Positions 15,072-23,834 are shown, numbered from the stretch's first letter. The stretch: DNA of 34,064 bases from Chitinispirillaceae bacterium (GCA_016930275.1 JAFGHA010000221.1:1-34064); one strand, 5' to 3'. Program-made: numbers and translations. Notes: a model not told the origin generated them from the sequence alone.

Positions 15072-16720
15072 TGCTATCGGAGCGTGATACGGTGCCGGCG
15101 TCGGGAACCGCCGGTGCCGTACCGGAAGTACTGTTTGTTCATGTTCCCAAACGGTCGGGCTGGTACAAACCGCTCGATGAAATGATGTCGATCAATTACA
15201 TCCCGATGGGAGTGTTCGGCCTCTGCGATCTGGTCAATAAAAACGGCATCACCGCGAAAATCAGACATCTTGGTCTTGAACTGATTCTCGGTACCGGATT
15301 CTCGGTTGTTGAGTATGTCCGTACGAACCATATCAGAGTGGTGGCCATATCTCTACACTGGCACTATCAGGCATACGATGTGATTGAAACCGCACGGCGT
15401 ATCAAATCCGCTTCTCCCGAAACCGTTATCGTCCTGGGTGGATTTACCGCGAGTATTTTTTCACGGGAAATTCTCGTTTCATATGAATGGGTCGACTGCA
15501 TCATCGCCGGTGACGGTGAAAGGGGCATGGTTGAACTCGCCCGTGTGGTATGCCGTGATAGGGGCGGGTACGATGCGGTTGCCAATTGTGTCTTCCGTAA
15601 AAACGGCGAGATCATCGATAACGGCATTTCCAGCCTGACCGATGTCAACGCACTTGCGGACATCGATTTTGCCAACCTCTCTTATCTGGAGCATTATACC
15701 GAGTATCGTGATTATTTCAAACTACCGATGCTCTGGTCGATCAATGCCACGGTTAAAGAAAACCGTCGACGACAGGTCGGCGGTGCGGCATCCGTTTTTC
15801 CGCTGATGACAGGACGCGGGTGTAATTTTGACTGTTCATTCTGCGGCGGGGGGGCACGGGCGCAGAAAAAGATCTGCAACCGGGAGAAGGCGGCGTTTCT
15901 GCCGGTTGCCAAGGTTGCGGATACGATTGAACAGGCGGTCGGGTTCGGCTACGAATCATTTCTCGTCTGTTTCGATCCGGATCCGTCGGACAGCGGTTAT
16001 TACCGTGAACTCTTCGGTGAAATACGGCGAAGGGGTATCAGATGCGGGATGGGATTCGAATCGTGGGGGCTTCCTGATGATCCATTCATCGCCGCGTTCG
16101 CGGAAACCTTCATCAGAGAAAAATCATATATCGCTTTATCGCCGGAGAGCGCTTCTGAGGAGATCCGTCAACGAAACAAGGGTTACTTCTATACAAATGA
16201 TGAGTTGTTCGCCGTTATGGAGCTCACCGCCGAGTTTCGGATACCGGTACTTATCTATCTGACCACCGGTTTACCGGGCGAAATGCGGAAACATCTTGAA
16301 ATGAATCGCATTTTCGCGCGACGGCTGCGCCGGAACTATGCTCATCTCGTGAGTGTCATAATGGTGCCGGTACAGCTCGAACCACCCTCTCCGATGTATG
16401 AAACCCCGGAAGAGTTCAATATCACGACGTTTCGCAAACGGTTTGCCGATTTTTACGAGCATCATCGAAGAACCGATTCAAATCCATTCACCCATCTCGG
16501 GTACCTATCGCATGCATACCGGGATATCAACGGAGATACCGCGGCTTTCGATGCGTTGGTCAAGGATGAGCGGTGTCGCAATTACTGCAGTATTCCCGTG
16601 AAACTGTTCGGACGATGGAATATTCCCTGGCTCTCACGACTCCTCTGCACCATGATGCACCGGAGATGGCTGCGGAAAGGGTTCGGCAGGCCGACCATGG
16701 AGCGGCAAACTTTCCGGTAA
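15068..16720 (+). CDS. cobalamin-dependent-type radical SAM protein (class B)
   Basis: This 550-residue protein has an N-terminal B12-binding domain (about 18-165: LFVHVPKRSGW, VVAISLHWHYQAYDVIETARRIK, VIVLGGFTAS, IIAGDGERG) and a radical SAM TIM barrel with canonical C252-x3-C256-x2-C259 (GCNFDCSFC). GFESWG and SPES are typical barrel motifs. The family carries out methylations and other C-C bond chemistry on unactivated carbons. Its start overlaps the ACP stop (ATGA), so the substrate is plausibly an ACP-bound acyl chain; that is inference from position. The C-terminus holds a Cys pair (CRNYC) and a basic tail. The stop is 58 bases from the convergent protease gene; I see no clear terminator between. 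Confidence 0.88.
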   Translation: MMLSERDTVPASGTAGAVPEVLFVHVPKRSGWYKPLDEMMSINYIPMGVFGLCDLVNKNGITAKIRHLGLELILGTGFSVVEYVRTNHIRVVAISLHWHYQAYDVIETARRIKSASPETVIVLGGFTASIFSREILVSYEWVDCIIAGDGERGMVELARVVCRDRGGYDAVANCVFRKNGEIIDNGISSLTDVNALADIDFANLSYLEHYTEYRDYFKLPMLWSINATVKENRRRQVGGAASVFPLMTGRGCNFDCSFCGGGARAQKKICNREKAAFLPVAKVADTIEQAVGFGYESFLVCFDPDPSDSGYYRELFGEIRRRGIRCGMGFESWGLPDDPFIAAFAETFIREKSYIALSPESASEEIRQRNKGYFYTNDELFAVMELTAEFRIPVLIYLTTGLPGEMRKHLEMNRIFARRLRRNYAHLVSVIMVPVQLEPPSPMYETPEEFNITTFRKRFADFYEHHRRTDSNPFTHLGYLSHAYRDINGDTAAFDALVKDERCRNYCSIPVKLFGRWNIPWLSRLLCTMMHRRWLRKGFGRPTMERQTFR

Positions 16721-16778
16721 CGGCACGCGGGGGAGGGCTGCTTGCAGGTGTCCAGTACTCTACCGGTGTTCCGCTTGA

Positions 16779-17942
16779 TCAGAAAACCATCTTTATCGTT
16801 TCCGCCAGCGGTATCCCTGCAATGGAGAGCAGGTACACACCGGGGGTGAAGTGTTGTTTTCGTAACGTGATGGTGTGTTTTCCCGGACCGGAGAGTCGTT
16901 CGGTATAGACCGTTTTGCCGTTCGCACTGAGGAGGCGCAAGGTAGCGGAGGTTTTCCCCGATTCCGTAAGCATCAATGAAACGGTATAGCGGTCGGTGAT
17001 ACGTACCACCGAAACGTGGCTGCCGTGATGATCGCTGCCCGGCCGAACGGAGGTCGCAGTCGAGAACAAAGACTTTACAATCGTATCGATCGCATTGCCG
17101 AACTCGCGGATGATCGTTACGGTTTCCGGCCCTTTCTCCGTCTGTGTCCAGGAAACCGTTCGTGTCGCCGAATCGACCTCGACTCCTTCGGTGAGCGGTG
17201 TGAAAAAGGTGCAGTCGGTTACGTCGCGCCCGTTCAGTTCCGAGGTGAGGACAAGCGATACTTTCGTGCCGGGAGCGATAGAAGCGGGAAATTCAGTCGT
17301 CAGTTCCGGAACGGTATCGGTTTTTGTCGTCTGCAGTGTGTAATCCCATTCGTGATGGGTAAGAGGACCATCTTTATTGTCGGCTACCCAGTCGTAATCG
17401 AAAATCTGGATGCCGTCGTCTTTCCACGGATTCATAAGCCAGCAGAGTCCGTTCCGATATCCCATGGCAACGACAAAATGTCCGTTGCCGTTGTCATAAT
17501 TATAACGGACGACAAACGGGTGGCCGTTGTCGATCTCCCGTCTGAATTCCTCTTCGGAAAGGGTGTAACGGGCGTTTGACCGCTCCCTGATCGCCCAGGG
17601 TACGCCGAAGTGCCCGACGATCTGGTTGATACCGCGACCGTAACAGGTATCGATCGGGCCGGGACCGTCTGAAACTATACGCATGCCGTTCGCTGAACTG
17701 CAGTAAATCCAGTTCCATTGATCCCGAATCGCGCCGTCGGTAAAACCATATTTGCAGATGTCGGTCTGGGAAAGAACCGTTCCGTGAAAACCCAGAATCC
17801 ATTGCGAGCAACCGGCCCAGCACCAGTTGTCTTTTTCCTGACGAACGCGCGGATACTTGAAAACTCTGTCGGCATGCGCCGGTGAGGTCGCCAGAACGGC
17901 GAACCCGAGGGCGACGCAAATGATTCCGGTATATATCGACAT
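16779..17942 (-). CDS. secreted papain-like cysteine protease (C70-like) with C-terminal sorting-like domain
   Basis: This 387-residue secreted protein has a signal peptide ending at about A24 (SPAHA). A papain-like domain follows with Q35, catalytic C41 in NWCWAG, H155 in GNGHF and N171 in MNPW, as in the AvrRpt2 (C70)/papain-like bacterial families. A beta-rich middle (about 215-305) precedes a C-terminal module (about 315-387; LRLLSANGKTVYTE, then GVYLLSI) that resembles T9SS type A sorting domains. ATG 17942 is chosen because AAAGGA lies 8 bases before it and a signal peptide follows; a start at 17993 would run into the upstream gene. It sits 19 bases after a small secreted protein gene, probably one operon. 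Substrate unknown. Confidence 0.85.
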   Translation of the reverse strand: MSIYTGIICVALGFAVLATSPAHADRVFKYPRVRQEKDNWCWAGCSQWILGFHGTVLSQTDICKYGFTDGAIRDQWNWIYCSSANGMRIVSDGPGPIDTCYGRGINQIVGHFGVPWAIRERSNARYTLSEEEFRREIDNGHPFVVRYNYDNGNGHFVVAMGYRNGLCWLMNPWKDDGIQIFDYDWVADNKDGPLTHHEWDYTLQTTKTDTVPELTTEFPASIAPGTKVSLVLTSELNGRDVTDCTFFTPLTEGVEVDSATRTVSWTQTEKGPETVTIIREFGNAIDTIVKSLFSTATSVRPGSDHHGSHVSVVRITDRYTVSLMLTESGKTSATLRLLSANGKTVYTERLSGPGKHTITLRKQHFTPGVYLLSIAGIPLAETIKMVF

Positions 17943-17961
17943 GATGGGGTCCTTTCGCTCG

Positions 17962-18591
17962 TCAATAGGCGATTCTGCCACGAAGGTTTTCAATGGTGGC
18001 GCCGAGCGTGTTCAGGTTGACCAGTCGTTTACCGAGACTGCTTCCGGCAGGAACCGTTCCGGTTTCGGTAAGGTTGAACGGGGCGATCTGCGGAATGCTG
18101 AACATATAGACACCGATGGTCGGCTGTTGAACGATTACCGGTGCGTAGCCGTCTTCTCCCGGCCAGAGGGAGGTGATTTCCTGCAACTGTCCGGCAAGTC
18201 CCGCTGATCCGATCCCGGCACGCATCCAGACTCCGTTCTTTTTTCCGACATACAGCATTACCCTGATGTTACCGCCGATACAAACAGGAAAATACCACAG
18301 CTCAGTTTCCGCAACGATGCTTTCGAGCGGAGAGGTACCATCGTAGGTTCTGATCGCTTCCGCGGAGAGTGTGTACAGTTGAAACGGCGCTCCAAGTGTT
18401 GCTTCCGACAGCACATCCTCACGCGCGAATCCGACGATCGTTTTTGTTTCTTCGGTGACGGCGGACGTCAGGAAAGAGACAAAATAATCATGTGCCGTTT
18501 TAACCACTTCTTCCGGTAGTTCACGATCCAGTGCACGAACCGGGTGGAAAAAGACAATACTCAACAAAAAGATATGAAAAAGAAATCTCAT
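17962..18591 (-). CDS. secreted protein of unknown function
   Basis: This 209-residue protein begins with a signal peptide (MRFLFHIFLLSIVFFHPVRA) and is otherwise soluble, with a mixed alpha/beta pattern. I recognise no family. The start at 18591 is supported by GGAG seven bases upstream; the frame extends to 18615 without a ribosome binding site. The stop is 19 bases before the start of the papain-like protease gene, so the two secreted proteins are likely co-expressed. The first could be a propeptide-like inhibitor, chaperone or partner of the protease, but nothing in the sequence proves this. Confidence 0.75.
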   Translation of the reverse strand: MRFLFHIFLLSIVFFHPVRALDRELPEEVVKTAHDYFVSFLTSAVTEETKTIVGFAREDVLSEATLGAPFQLYTLSAEAIRTYDGTSPLESIVAETELWYFPVCIGGNIRVMLYVGKKNGVWMRAGIGSAGLAGQLQEITSLWPGEDGYAPVIVQQPTIGVYMFSIPQIAPFNLTETGTVPAGSSLGKRLVNLNTLGATIENLRGRIAY

Positions 18592-19157
18592 GTCAGTTCT
18601 CCGATACTGATACATAACTTAATAAATAGCAGGTGGATAAACTATTGCTAATCGAGCGAATATGCATGCCGTGTTCCCCTGTATTGTAAATGTACTTGAA
18701 AAGTGAGTAAAATACCACTTTGAGGTATCGTTACAAGAAAAGATAACATCAAAGTAAAAAGCGAAATGAGTAGGACTTTATTGGTGAATATCTACCTGTG
18801 AATTAGATTTTAAAAATTTATGGCCTGAATCGATATTTCGATAGTTTCCAATTACACATAGTAAGTTTTCTGAGGAATGTATGGGGCGGGCGTTTTCGGA
18901 GAAGGAAAAAATAGAAGTTAAAAACCGACTGCCGGAAACCGGGAAGAAACTTTTTAACTTTTCTCGTTACGGTCTTAAAAAAGATCAATCGCTGATAGTA
19001 CAAAATTCGCCGGGATCGTAGGCGCCAGGTGCGGTCCTGTTGACGGCCGGGATGGGTATGCGGAGTCTCGGCACCGGCTGTTGTTGTCCGGATTTCCGGA
19101 GGTGGAAAAATGGTGCAGCATCATTTCCTGCTGCCATAGCAACAGAAAAAGAAGAGG
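18592..19157. other. 566-base gap, AT-rich, with stem-loops
   Basis: No convincing gene; a 61-codon minus frame at 18818-19003 is basic and lacks a ribosome binding site. A perfect 10-base stem, AAGTTAAAAA (18915-18924) with TTTTTAACTT (18951-18960), has an inner CCGG-AAA-CCGG. A second hairpin near 19115 is listed as a terminator. The end near 18592 must hold the promoter of the protease operon; none is certain. Confidence 0.4.
19104..19135 (-). terminator. candidate terminator after the U32 gene
   Basis: On the minus strand GCAGCA (19134-19129) pairs with TGCTGC (19120-19115) across an 8-base loop. ACCATTTTTCC follows, about 22 bases after the U32 stop codon. The stem is short, so strength is uncertain. 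Confidence 0.45.
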
Positions 19158-20300
19158 TCAACTTTTTATTTTCCGATGAAGCACCTTATTTGCCGGATCC
19201 GGAATGATCTGTCGCAACTGCTCGAATACCGTTCCGTTTGAAAGTCCCTCGAGCAGCATCCTGCAGGAGTTAAGGAATAATTTCGATTTGCCCGGGGTAA
19301 AGGTGATCACCCGGTCGGCGACTTGTTTGCAGTAGCCGCAGGAGACGCAGGACGTCGAACAGCTCTGCAGGTCGGAGAAGTGATCCAGAAATCCATCGAG
19401 GGCTTTGTTATCGATGTAATAATGTACCGTACCGCGCGCATCGAACGAGGTGCCGGAGAGCAGATCGGCGAGGTTGCCGTTATATGAGCGGGTGGCATAG
19501 GCACCGACCATTCTCCTGAGCCATTCGGACGACATGTTCCGTCCGCTGAGTTTGAACCGGGTGAAACCGAGTGCCCCGTACCGTGAAAGATCTTCGGGAC
19601 GTATCCAGCGTGCGCGTATGATCTCTTCGGGCCGCGAATATTTATCGATCGTGCAGCTTATCATGCAGAAATCGAAATACGCTCCATCAAGAAAATGGTT
19701 TTCCTGCGTGGAATGTCCCACCAGATTGTAATGGTACTGCCGGTAGGGGCAATGGTAAAGGCAGAGATCGTTCGCAAGGAGGGTGAGATCAACGGACGCG
19801 GTATCACGCAGTACGGCAAGACTTCCGAAATCCCGGTTGGACATGTAGTCGATATTGATTTCATCGGCACCGAGACGCTCGAACGCGCGCAGTGCCTGCA
19901 CATTGTTGACCCCCGCGATAACCGATATTTTCACGCGAAGCCGGGGAAACTGTTCCTTAATTATCCTGATGAGATAGGGAATGGTTACCGTAACCGATTC
20001 CGCACCGGTCGATTCGATCCACGACAGGTAATCGATCAGTTTCCGATGGGTTATCGCATCGAATTCCATATTGCCGAGACACGGAGCATTGAGAATGTAG
20101 TTGAACGCGATTCCCCTGGTACGAGCATAGGCGATATGTTCCTCCGCCCGCCGTTTATCGACTTTCGGGAGGGTGAACATGGCGCGTCCCGAACCGACGG
20201 GGCCAAAAGGGAGACTGCCGAATACTTCATGCACCGGAAGTGATGCATAGTAATCGAGGAGGTCATTGCTCCAGATGGTCGGAGCCGAAAAACTGATCAT
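19158..20300 (-). CDS. U32-family Fe-S protein (UbiU/UbiV/peptidase U32-like)
   Basis: This 380-residue protein shows the U32 fold: a barrel with FGSLPFGPVGSGRA, ISVIAGVNN, ERLGADEINIDY and cysteines C180, C184, C212 and C216, suited to a [4Fe-4S] cluster. UbiU/UbiV and RlhA show that this family performs oxygen-independent hydroxylations, while others are called collagenase-like peptidases. A second Cys cluster (CSTSCVSCGYC, about 325) is unusual. The frame extends to 20360, but start M at 20300 matches where the first strand of the family begins; neither has a clear ribosome binding site. It may serve the nearby ACP/radical-SAM locus as an O2-independent hydroxylase; that is inference, since the protease operon lies between. 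Confidence 0.75.
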   Translation of the reverse strand: MISFSAPTIWSNDLLDYYASLPVHEVFGSLPFGPVGSGRAMFTLPKVDKRRAEEHIAYARTRGIAFNYILNAPCLGNMEFDAITHRKLIDYLSWIESTGAESVTVTIPYLIRIIKEQFPRLRVKISVIAGVNNVQALRAFERLGADEINIDYMSNRDFGSLAVLRDTASVDLTLLANDLCLYHCPYRQYHYNLVGHSTQENHFLDGAYFDFCMISCTIDKYSRPEEIIRARWIRPEDLSRYGALGFTRFKLSGRNMSSEWLRRMVGAYATRSYNGNLADLLSGTSFDARGTVHYYIDNKALDGFLDHFSDLQSCSTSCVSCGYCKQVADRVITFTPGKSKLFLNSCRMLLEGLSNGTVFEQLRQIIPDPANKVLHRKIKS

Positions 20301-20583
20301 ACAATTCCATAATCCCATGCCGTACCAGGCACTACGGCATGTTTTTCGGGTTTGAAGCATGTCCGGAAAACCGGACTATTCCGGGTGATGGTTGCCAGGG
20401 TACATTCCGGAGACCGAAGCAATCCTGACAAATATACCTAACGTCGTGGAGAAGAGACAATCAGATCACCGTATCTCCTGATCTGAAGAATATGACGCTG
20501 CACATGCGGTCGGATCGGGTTGGATTAGGTGATGGAGCTGCAAATTACCGGATTTTACTTTAAAACAGTGAAAACCGAAACCA

Positions 20584-21369
20584 TTATCTGCCGGTCGATT
20601 TAGGATAAATCCTGAAATTATTTATCAAACGTTCCTTCCCTGCGAAAACTGAAGGAGAGCATTTATTCATATCGAATAGTGCTTCTCCCTTTAAATTCAC
20701 TGGTGTGGACGAGGTTTTATTAAAGAAATTATCACGATGTGGTCGGATCGGTACCATCGATATACGGCTTGTCCACCAGAACTGTTCACACAGCAGGTGC
20801 AGCGTGTCTCGATGATTCAGGGTCACGAAAATTATTCTTCCGTAGAAGTGTTCATAGTGATACGCTGAACCCGGAGGTATACAGATACCGCCTGCACAGG
20901 TTACCCTGGATCCTGCCGCTGAAAAAGTTTTAGAAAAATAGGGAGAATACATCTTAATCGTATCGCCGGAACCCACCGTTTTTTTCGGAAGCAGACCGTT
21001 ATTGTATTGATTGAGATCCTGGTCTCCTGATTGAGATAACGGTAAGATAAAAACACTATCGGTAACGGTGTAGAAACCTGTTTGTTGCCCCCATCTCGCA
21101 GCCGGTTTGCCGGAAGTATCCCCTTCCATCCAGCTGATACTGAACTTTTCATATCCGGAGGTGTCAAATTGAACAATAATCGAATCTATGACCACCGGTT
21201 CGCTGGATGAATTGGTAATGAAAATACTGTCATCGCCGGAGTTTTCATCCCAGATTTTACCGTTAAACGCGTTTACCGTATCCGATGAGAAAGTGAGGGC
21301 ATGTACTTCAAAAAATGACGCCATGAAAAGTAACGAAACGAAGCAGAATTCGATGATCTTTACGGACAT
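20584..21369 (-). CDS. secreted protein of unknown function with beta-sandwich pattern
   Basis: This 261-residue protein starts with a signal peptide (about 1-24, ending near FFEVHA) at ATG 21369, backed by a strong GAGGAGG in front. The following sequence (DDSIFITNSSSEPVVIDSIIVQFDTSGY) looks like an Ig-like or choice-of-anchor domain, with alternating beta strands, two Cys (GGICIPP region), and an Arg-rich end. I do not recognise a family. The frame reaches back to 21441 without support. It stands alone between two gaps; the 5' gap to 22118 contains an inverted repeat but no clear promoter. Confidence 0.7.
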   Translation of the reverse strand: MSVKIIEFCFVSLLFMASFFEVHALTFSSDTVNAFNGKIWDENSGDDSIFITNSSSEPVVIDSIIVQFDTSGYEKFSISWMEGDTSGKPAARWGQQTGFYTVTDSVFILPLSQSGDQDLNQYNNGLLPKKTVGSGDTIKMYSPYFSKTFSAAGSRVTCAGGICIPPGSAYHYEHFYGRIIFVTLNHRDTLHLLCEQFWWTSRISMVPIRPHRDNFFNKTSSTPVNLKGEALFDMNKCSPSVFAGKERLINNFRIYPKSTGR

Positions 21370-22118
21370 GGCGTCCTCCTCTGAAATGATGATGTGTCGT
21401 GTTGACTCCCGGACCTGTACCACCGGACCCTGAGAATGCATCCGGAAGACGGTGATTTCGTCATCCGGTTCCGGTATTTACGTCAGATAATAATAAAATA
21501 AACTCAGTAATTGGAGATTTTAAGGTAAATACGAAGAAAGTGTTTTCTGACGGGAAACATCTCGGAGTAGCGGAATGGGAGTTTTCGGTTTCCTGATTCA
21601 AAACTGAAAAATCCCATCCTTTCCGCGTCACGCTCTCATGTGTTGACATCCCCAAAACCATCCGGTCTCCCATCAGAAGCTCCATGCTCCGCACGGGAAG
21701 GATTCACTGCGTGTGCGGTATCGTCCCTGATGACGGAGCGGTATCCTGCCATCCGGCGAAGGATCGTTTTCCGATTATGGCTGGTTTCAGGACAACCATA
21801 CCCGGAGACGGCAATTTTTCATGGATGAAAACACGATGTGCACCCTTGAAACCCAGAACCGGTCAACATGATTGACTCATTTCAACAAAACGCTGATATC
21901 AGATAAGTTAAGGATTTCCGGCAGTGTCGTGACAACTGCCTGCATACCGGAAGGAAGTGGATTCCCGAAAAAAGATCGCTTTTAAAATTTTCACCAGGAA
22001 AAGCTCGGAAATTATCTTGTTGCAAGGTACGGTCACACGGCCATACCGGGAGCTAATGACAAACAGAAGCCGGATAAAGGATCCGGCATGGTCACACTTT
22101 ACTCATCAGGGAGCGCTC
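21370..22118. other. 749-base gap between divergent genes
   Basis: No supported gene. Frames of about 60-80 codons (for example minus 21461-21694) have no ribosome binding site. The plus frame upstream of 22119 is open back to 21957 but looks non-coding. Contains the inverted repeat at 21570-21626. Confidence 0.4.
21570..21626. repeat. 57-base imperfect inverted repeat
   Basis: ATGGGAGTTTTC (21575-21586) matches the reverse complement of GAAAAATCCCAT (21606-21617) at 11 of 12 positions. GCGGA (21570-21574) pairs with TCCGC (21622-21626) outside it, after a small indel. The loop contains no coding signal. It looks like a short palindromic element. Confidence 0.5.
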
Positions 22119-22961
22119 ATGGATTTCACGAAACCGTATCAGGTAAGTGCACTTCTGCAGCTGATTGCTCAACAGCGGAACGTTGATAATTTCACTCCGG
22201 ACGGAAAGCAGTGTACCGCTGAAATAGCTTTTTCTCCAAAAAAGAAAATGTCGGTCCTCATCACTATGGTTCCCATCGACTACAACGAATGGAGAAGCAA
22301 TTACACCAAAAAGATGTGCTCGAACTTTGGCGGTGAAACATTCGAGAAGCCGGAGATAATCGAAGGTACCCCGTGGGAAAATTATTATGAATTTACCAAT
22401 AAAAAAGGTGAGACGGCAATAGCGGTTGCCACCAGGCATTTCAACTACGCCAATCTCACGATAATTTTTTATGTCATGGAGAAAGACGAAGCCTCCGATA
22501 CCGAAGTGACCGGCTTTCTGAGCGCCGTCGCCGCGACTCTCGAAAAACCGGAACTCGAATCCGATCTGCAACAGAAATTCATTCAGAACAAACCGTCGAT
22601 GATCGGGCCGGTCACCGCATCTCTACTCCTGGGTATAATGGCACTGATCAATTTTTCTCTGGGCGAAGAGGGCATGTATGCGTTACGCGGAAGACTCGTG
22701 ATCCCCGGGGTGATATCAGGCGCGGTACTGCTGGTGATGGCGATCTCTGCTTTTTTCAGAAAAATCAGACTCACCTATTACTTCATGATTTTTTCGGTCG
22801 TTTTCAGTCTGATTTCCCTTATTACGGGAATGAAGGGTGCCGATGCACTGCCGATCTATTTCCTCCTCGAGGCGGGAGTGCTCGCCACGGTCGGGATCCG
22901 ATGCAAAGATTTCGGGTATGATTCCTTTAAAAACTTCATATCCAATGTCATCGCGAAGTAG
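22119..22961 (+). CDS. membrane protein with soluble N-terminal domain and four C-terminal helices
   Basis: This 280-residue protein is not recognised. Residues 1-165 are a soluble alpha/beta region (CTAEIAFSPKKKMSVLITMVP, IAVATRHFNYANLTIIFYVM). Residues about 170-270 hold four hydrophobic helices (VTASLLLGIMALINFSL; VIPGVISGAVLLVMAISAFF; YYFMIFSVVFSLISLITG; IYFLLEAGVLATVGI). The start at ATG 22119 is chosen because AGGGAG lies five bases before it; in-frame starts at 21957 and 22056 lack this. The soluble part faces the cytoplasm if the N-terminus is inside. It precedes a small secreted protein by 61 bases and may share its transcript. Confidence 0.7.
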   Translation: MDFTKPYQVSALLQLIAQQRNVDNFTPDGKQCTAEIAFSPKKKMSVLITMVPIDYNEWRSNYTKKMCSNFGGETFEKPEIIEGTPWENYYEFTNKKGETAIAVATRHFNYANLTIIFYVMEKDEASDTEVTGFLSAVAATLEKPELESDLQQKFIQNKPSMIGPVTASLLLGIMALINFSLGEEGMYALRGRLVIPGVISGAVLLVMAISAFFRKIRLTYYFMIFSVVFSLISLITGMKGADALPIYFLLEAGVLATVGIRCKDFGYDSFKNFISNVIAK

Positions 22962-23022
22962 CGGCAGGCAGGAGCGACCGGCATGGTCTGAGATGGAATC
23001 TTTGAGCCAGTAGGAGTAGCTT

Positions 23023-23526
23023 ATGAAACAGGGAATCCGGGGTTTGACGATCCTGGTATGGTGCGCGTTTGTTTCTGCCGGTGCAGATAACCCTCACGAA
23101 CTCAATCTGGGAACAGGTGTGTTTGTTCCTTTCGGCAGCTATACGAAGTCCGCCGGTAACAATCGTATGCAAACATCTCCGACACCAACCGGTGTCTCTC
23201 TTGACGTGCTTCTTGACTGGACGTATAAAGCAGTCGGAATCGGCGCGGATTTTAAATCGGTCGGATGGGTGGAATGGCCGAAAAACTATGATTTTCCGTA
23301 CGTACCGTTGTACGGTATAGTCGGTCTCACCACCGGTCTTTTTTCAGATGACCGGTTCCTCATAAAAGCGGGTTCTTCTGTTGAAGGCGGGTTTTACTGT
23401 GGATTCACGTATCGGACGGAAAACATCTATGTAACTATGGATGGCGGGATCGTACTGAAGAAACAGGGGGATAACAAGTATTGTTACGGATTGGCGATTG
23501 GTAAAGTATGGAGACTGATCAAATAG
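23023..23526 (+). CDS. small secreted, probable outer-membrane beta-barrel protein
   Basis: This 167-residue protein has a signal peptide (MKQGIRGLTILVWCAFVSAG). Alternating aromatic/polar strands separated by Gly-rich turns follow (ELNLGTGVFVPFGSY; AVGIGADFKSVGWVEW; FLIKAGSSVEGGFYCGFTY; YVTMDGGIVL; YCYGLAIGKVWRLIK). This fits a small eight-stranded OmpA/OmpW-like barrel, though the C-terminal residue is Lys rather than Phe. TAGGAG lies about 8 bases before the ATG. Function unknown; it follows the four-helix membrane protein. Confidence 0.65.
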   Translation: MKQGIRGLTILVWCAFVSAGADNPHELNLGTGVFVPFGSYTKSAGNNRMQTSPTPTGVSLDVLLDWTYKAVGIGADFKSVGWVEWPKNYDFPYVPLYGIVGLTTGLFSDDRFLIKAGSSVEGGFYCGFTYRTENIYVTMDGGIVLKKQGDNKYCYGLAIGKVWRLIK

Positions 23527-23641
23527 CATCCGTTCAGGACTGATCCCCAATGGCCATCCATGCACCCCTTCGATAGACGCAGGGTAAACTCAGACTAATC
23601 ATATGCGGCCTTTCGAAAATGTTACGCTGATTCCGCTCACC

Positions 23642-23688
23642 CTGAGCACCTTCGACAGGTGCCACATCGAGCCTGTCGAAATGCTCAG
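23642..23688. repeat. REP-like hairpin of the TTCGACAGG/CCTGTCGAA type
   Basis: CTGAGCA (23642-23648) pairs with TGCTCAG (23682-23688), and TTCGACAGG (23651-23659) pairs with CCTGTCGAA (23672-23680), both perfect. A further partial copy (CACTTGTCGAAGGGTG) follows at about 23694-23709. Elements of the form CACCCTGAGC...CTTCGACAGG are common dispersed repeats in bacterial genomes; the copy number here is not known. Confidence 0.65.
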
Positions 23689-23762
23689 TGCAACACTTGT
23701 CGAAGGGTGTTGGATGACAGCATCCTGAACAGATACTAAATGGCAAATCCGGTCTTCACTTC

Positions 23763-23791
23763 TTGTGCCGCAATTCCCTATAGTTTATATT
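23763..23791 (+). promoter_or_regulatory. candidate sigma-70-like promoter for the LRR gene
   Basis: TTGTGC at 23763-23768 and TATATT at 23786-23791 are 17 bases apart, 44 bases before the start codon. Consensus match only. Confidence 0.4.
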
Positions 23792-23834
23792 GTTATCATG
23801 ATCGATCACACTGTTTCATGCGACGGGAGGAACC

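Larger units (their letters stand above)
23527..23834. other. 308-base gap with a repeat element and candidate promoter
   Basis: No gene. Most of the gap is occupied by the palindromic repeat around 23638-23718; a degenerate half-copy of similar sequence (CCCCTTCGATAGACGCAGGG) occurs near 23561-23584. A promoter-like pair lies just before the LRR gene. Confidence 0.5.

Noticed and set aside
21461..21694. 77-codon minus-strand frame
   Set aside because: Covers an inverted repeat; no start signal. Cannot be told from a repeat-derived open frame.
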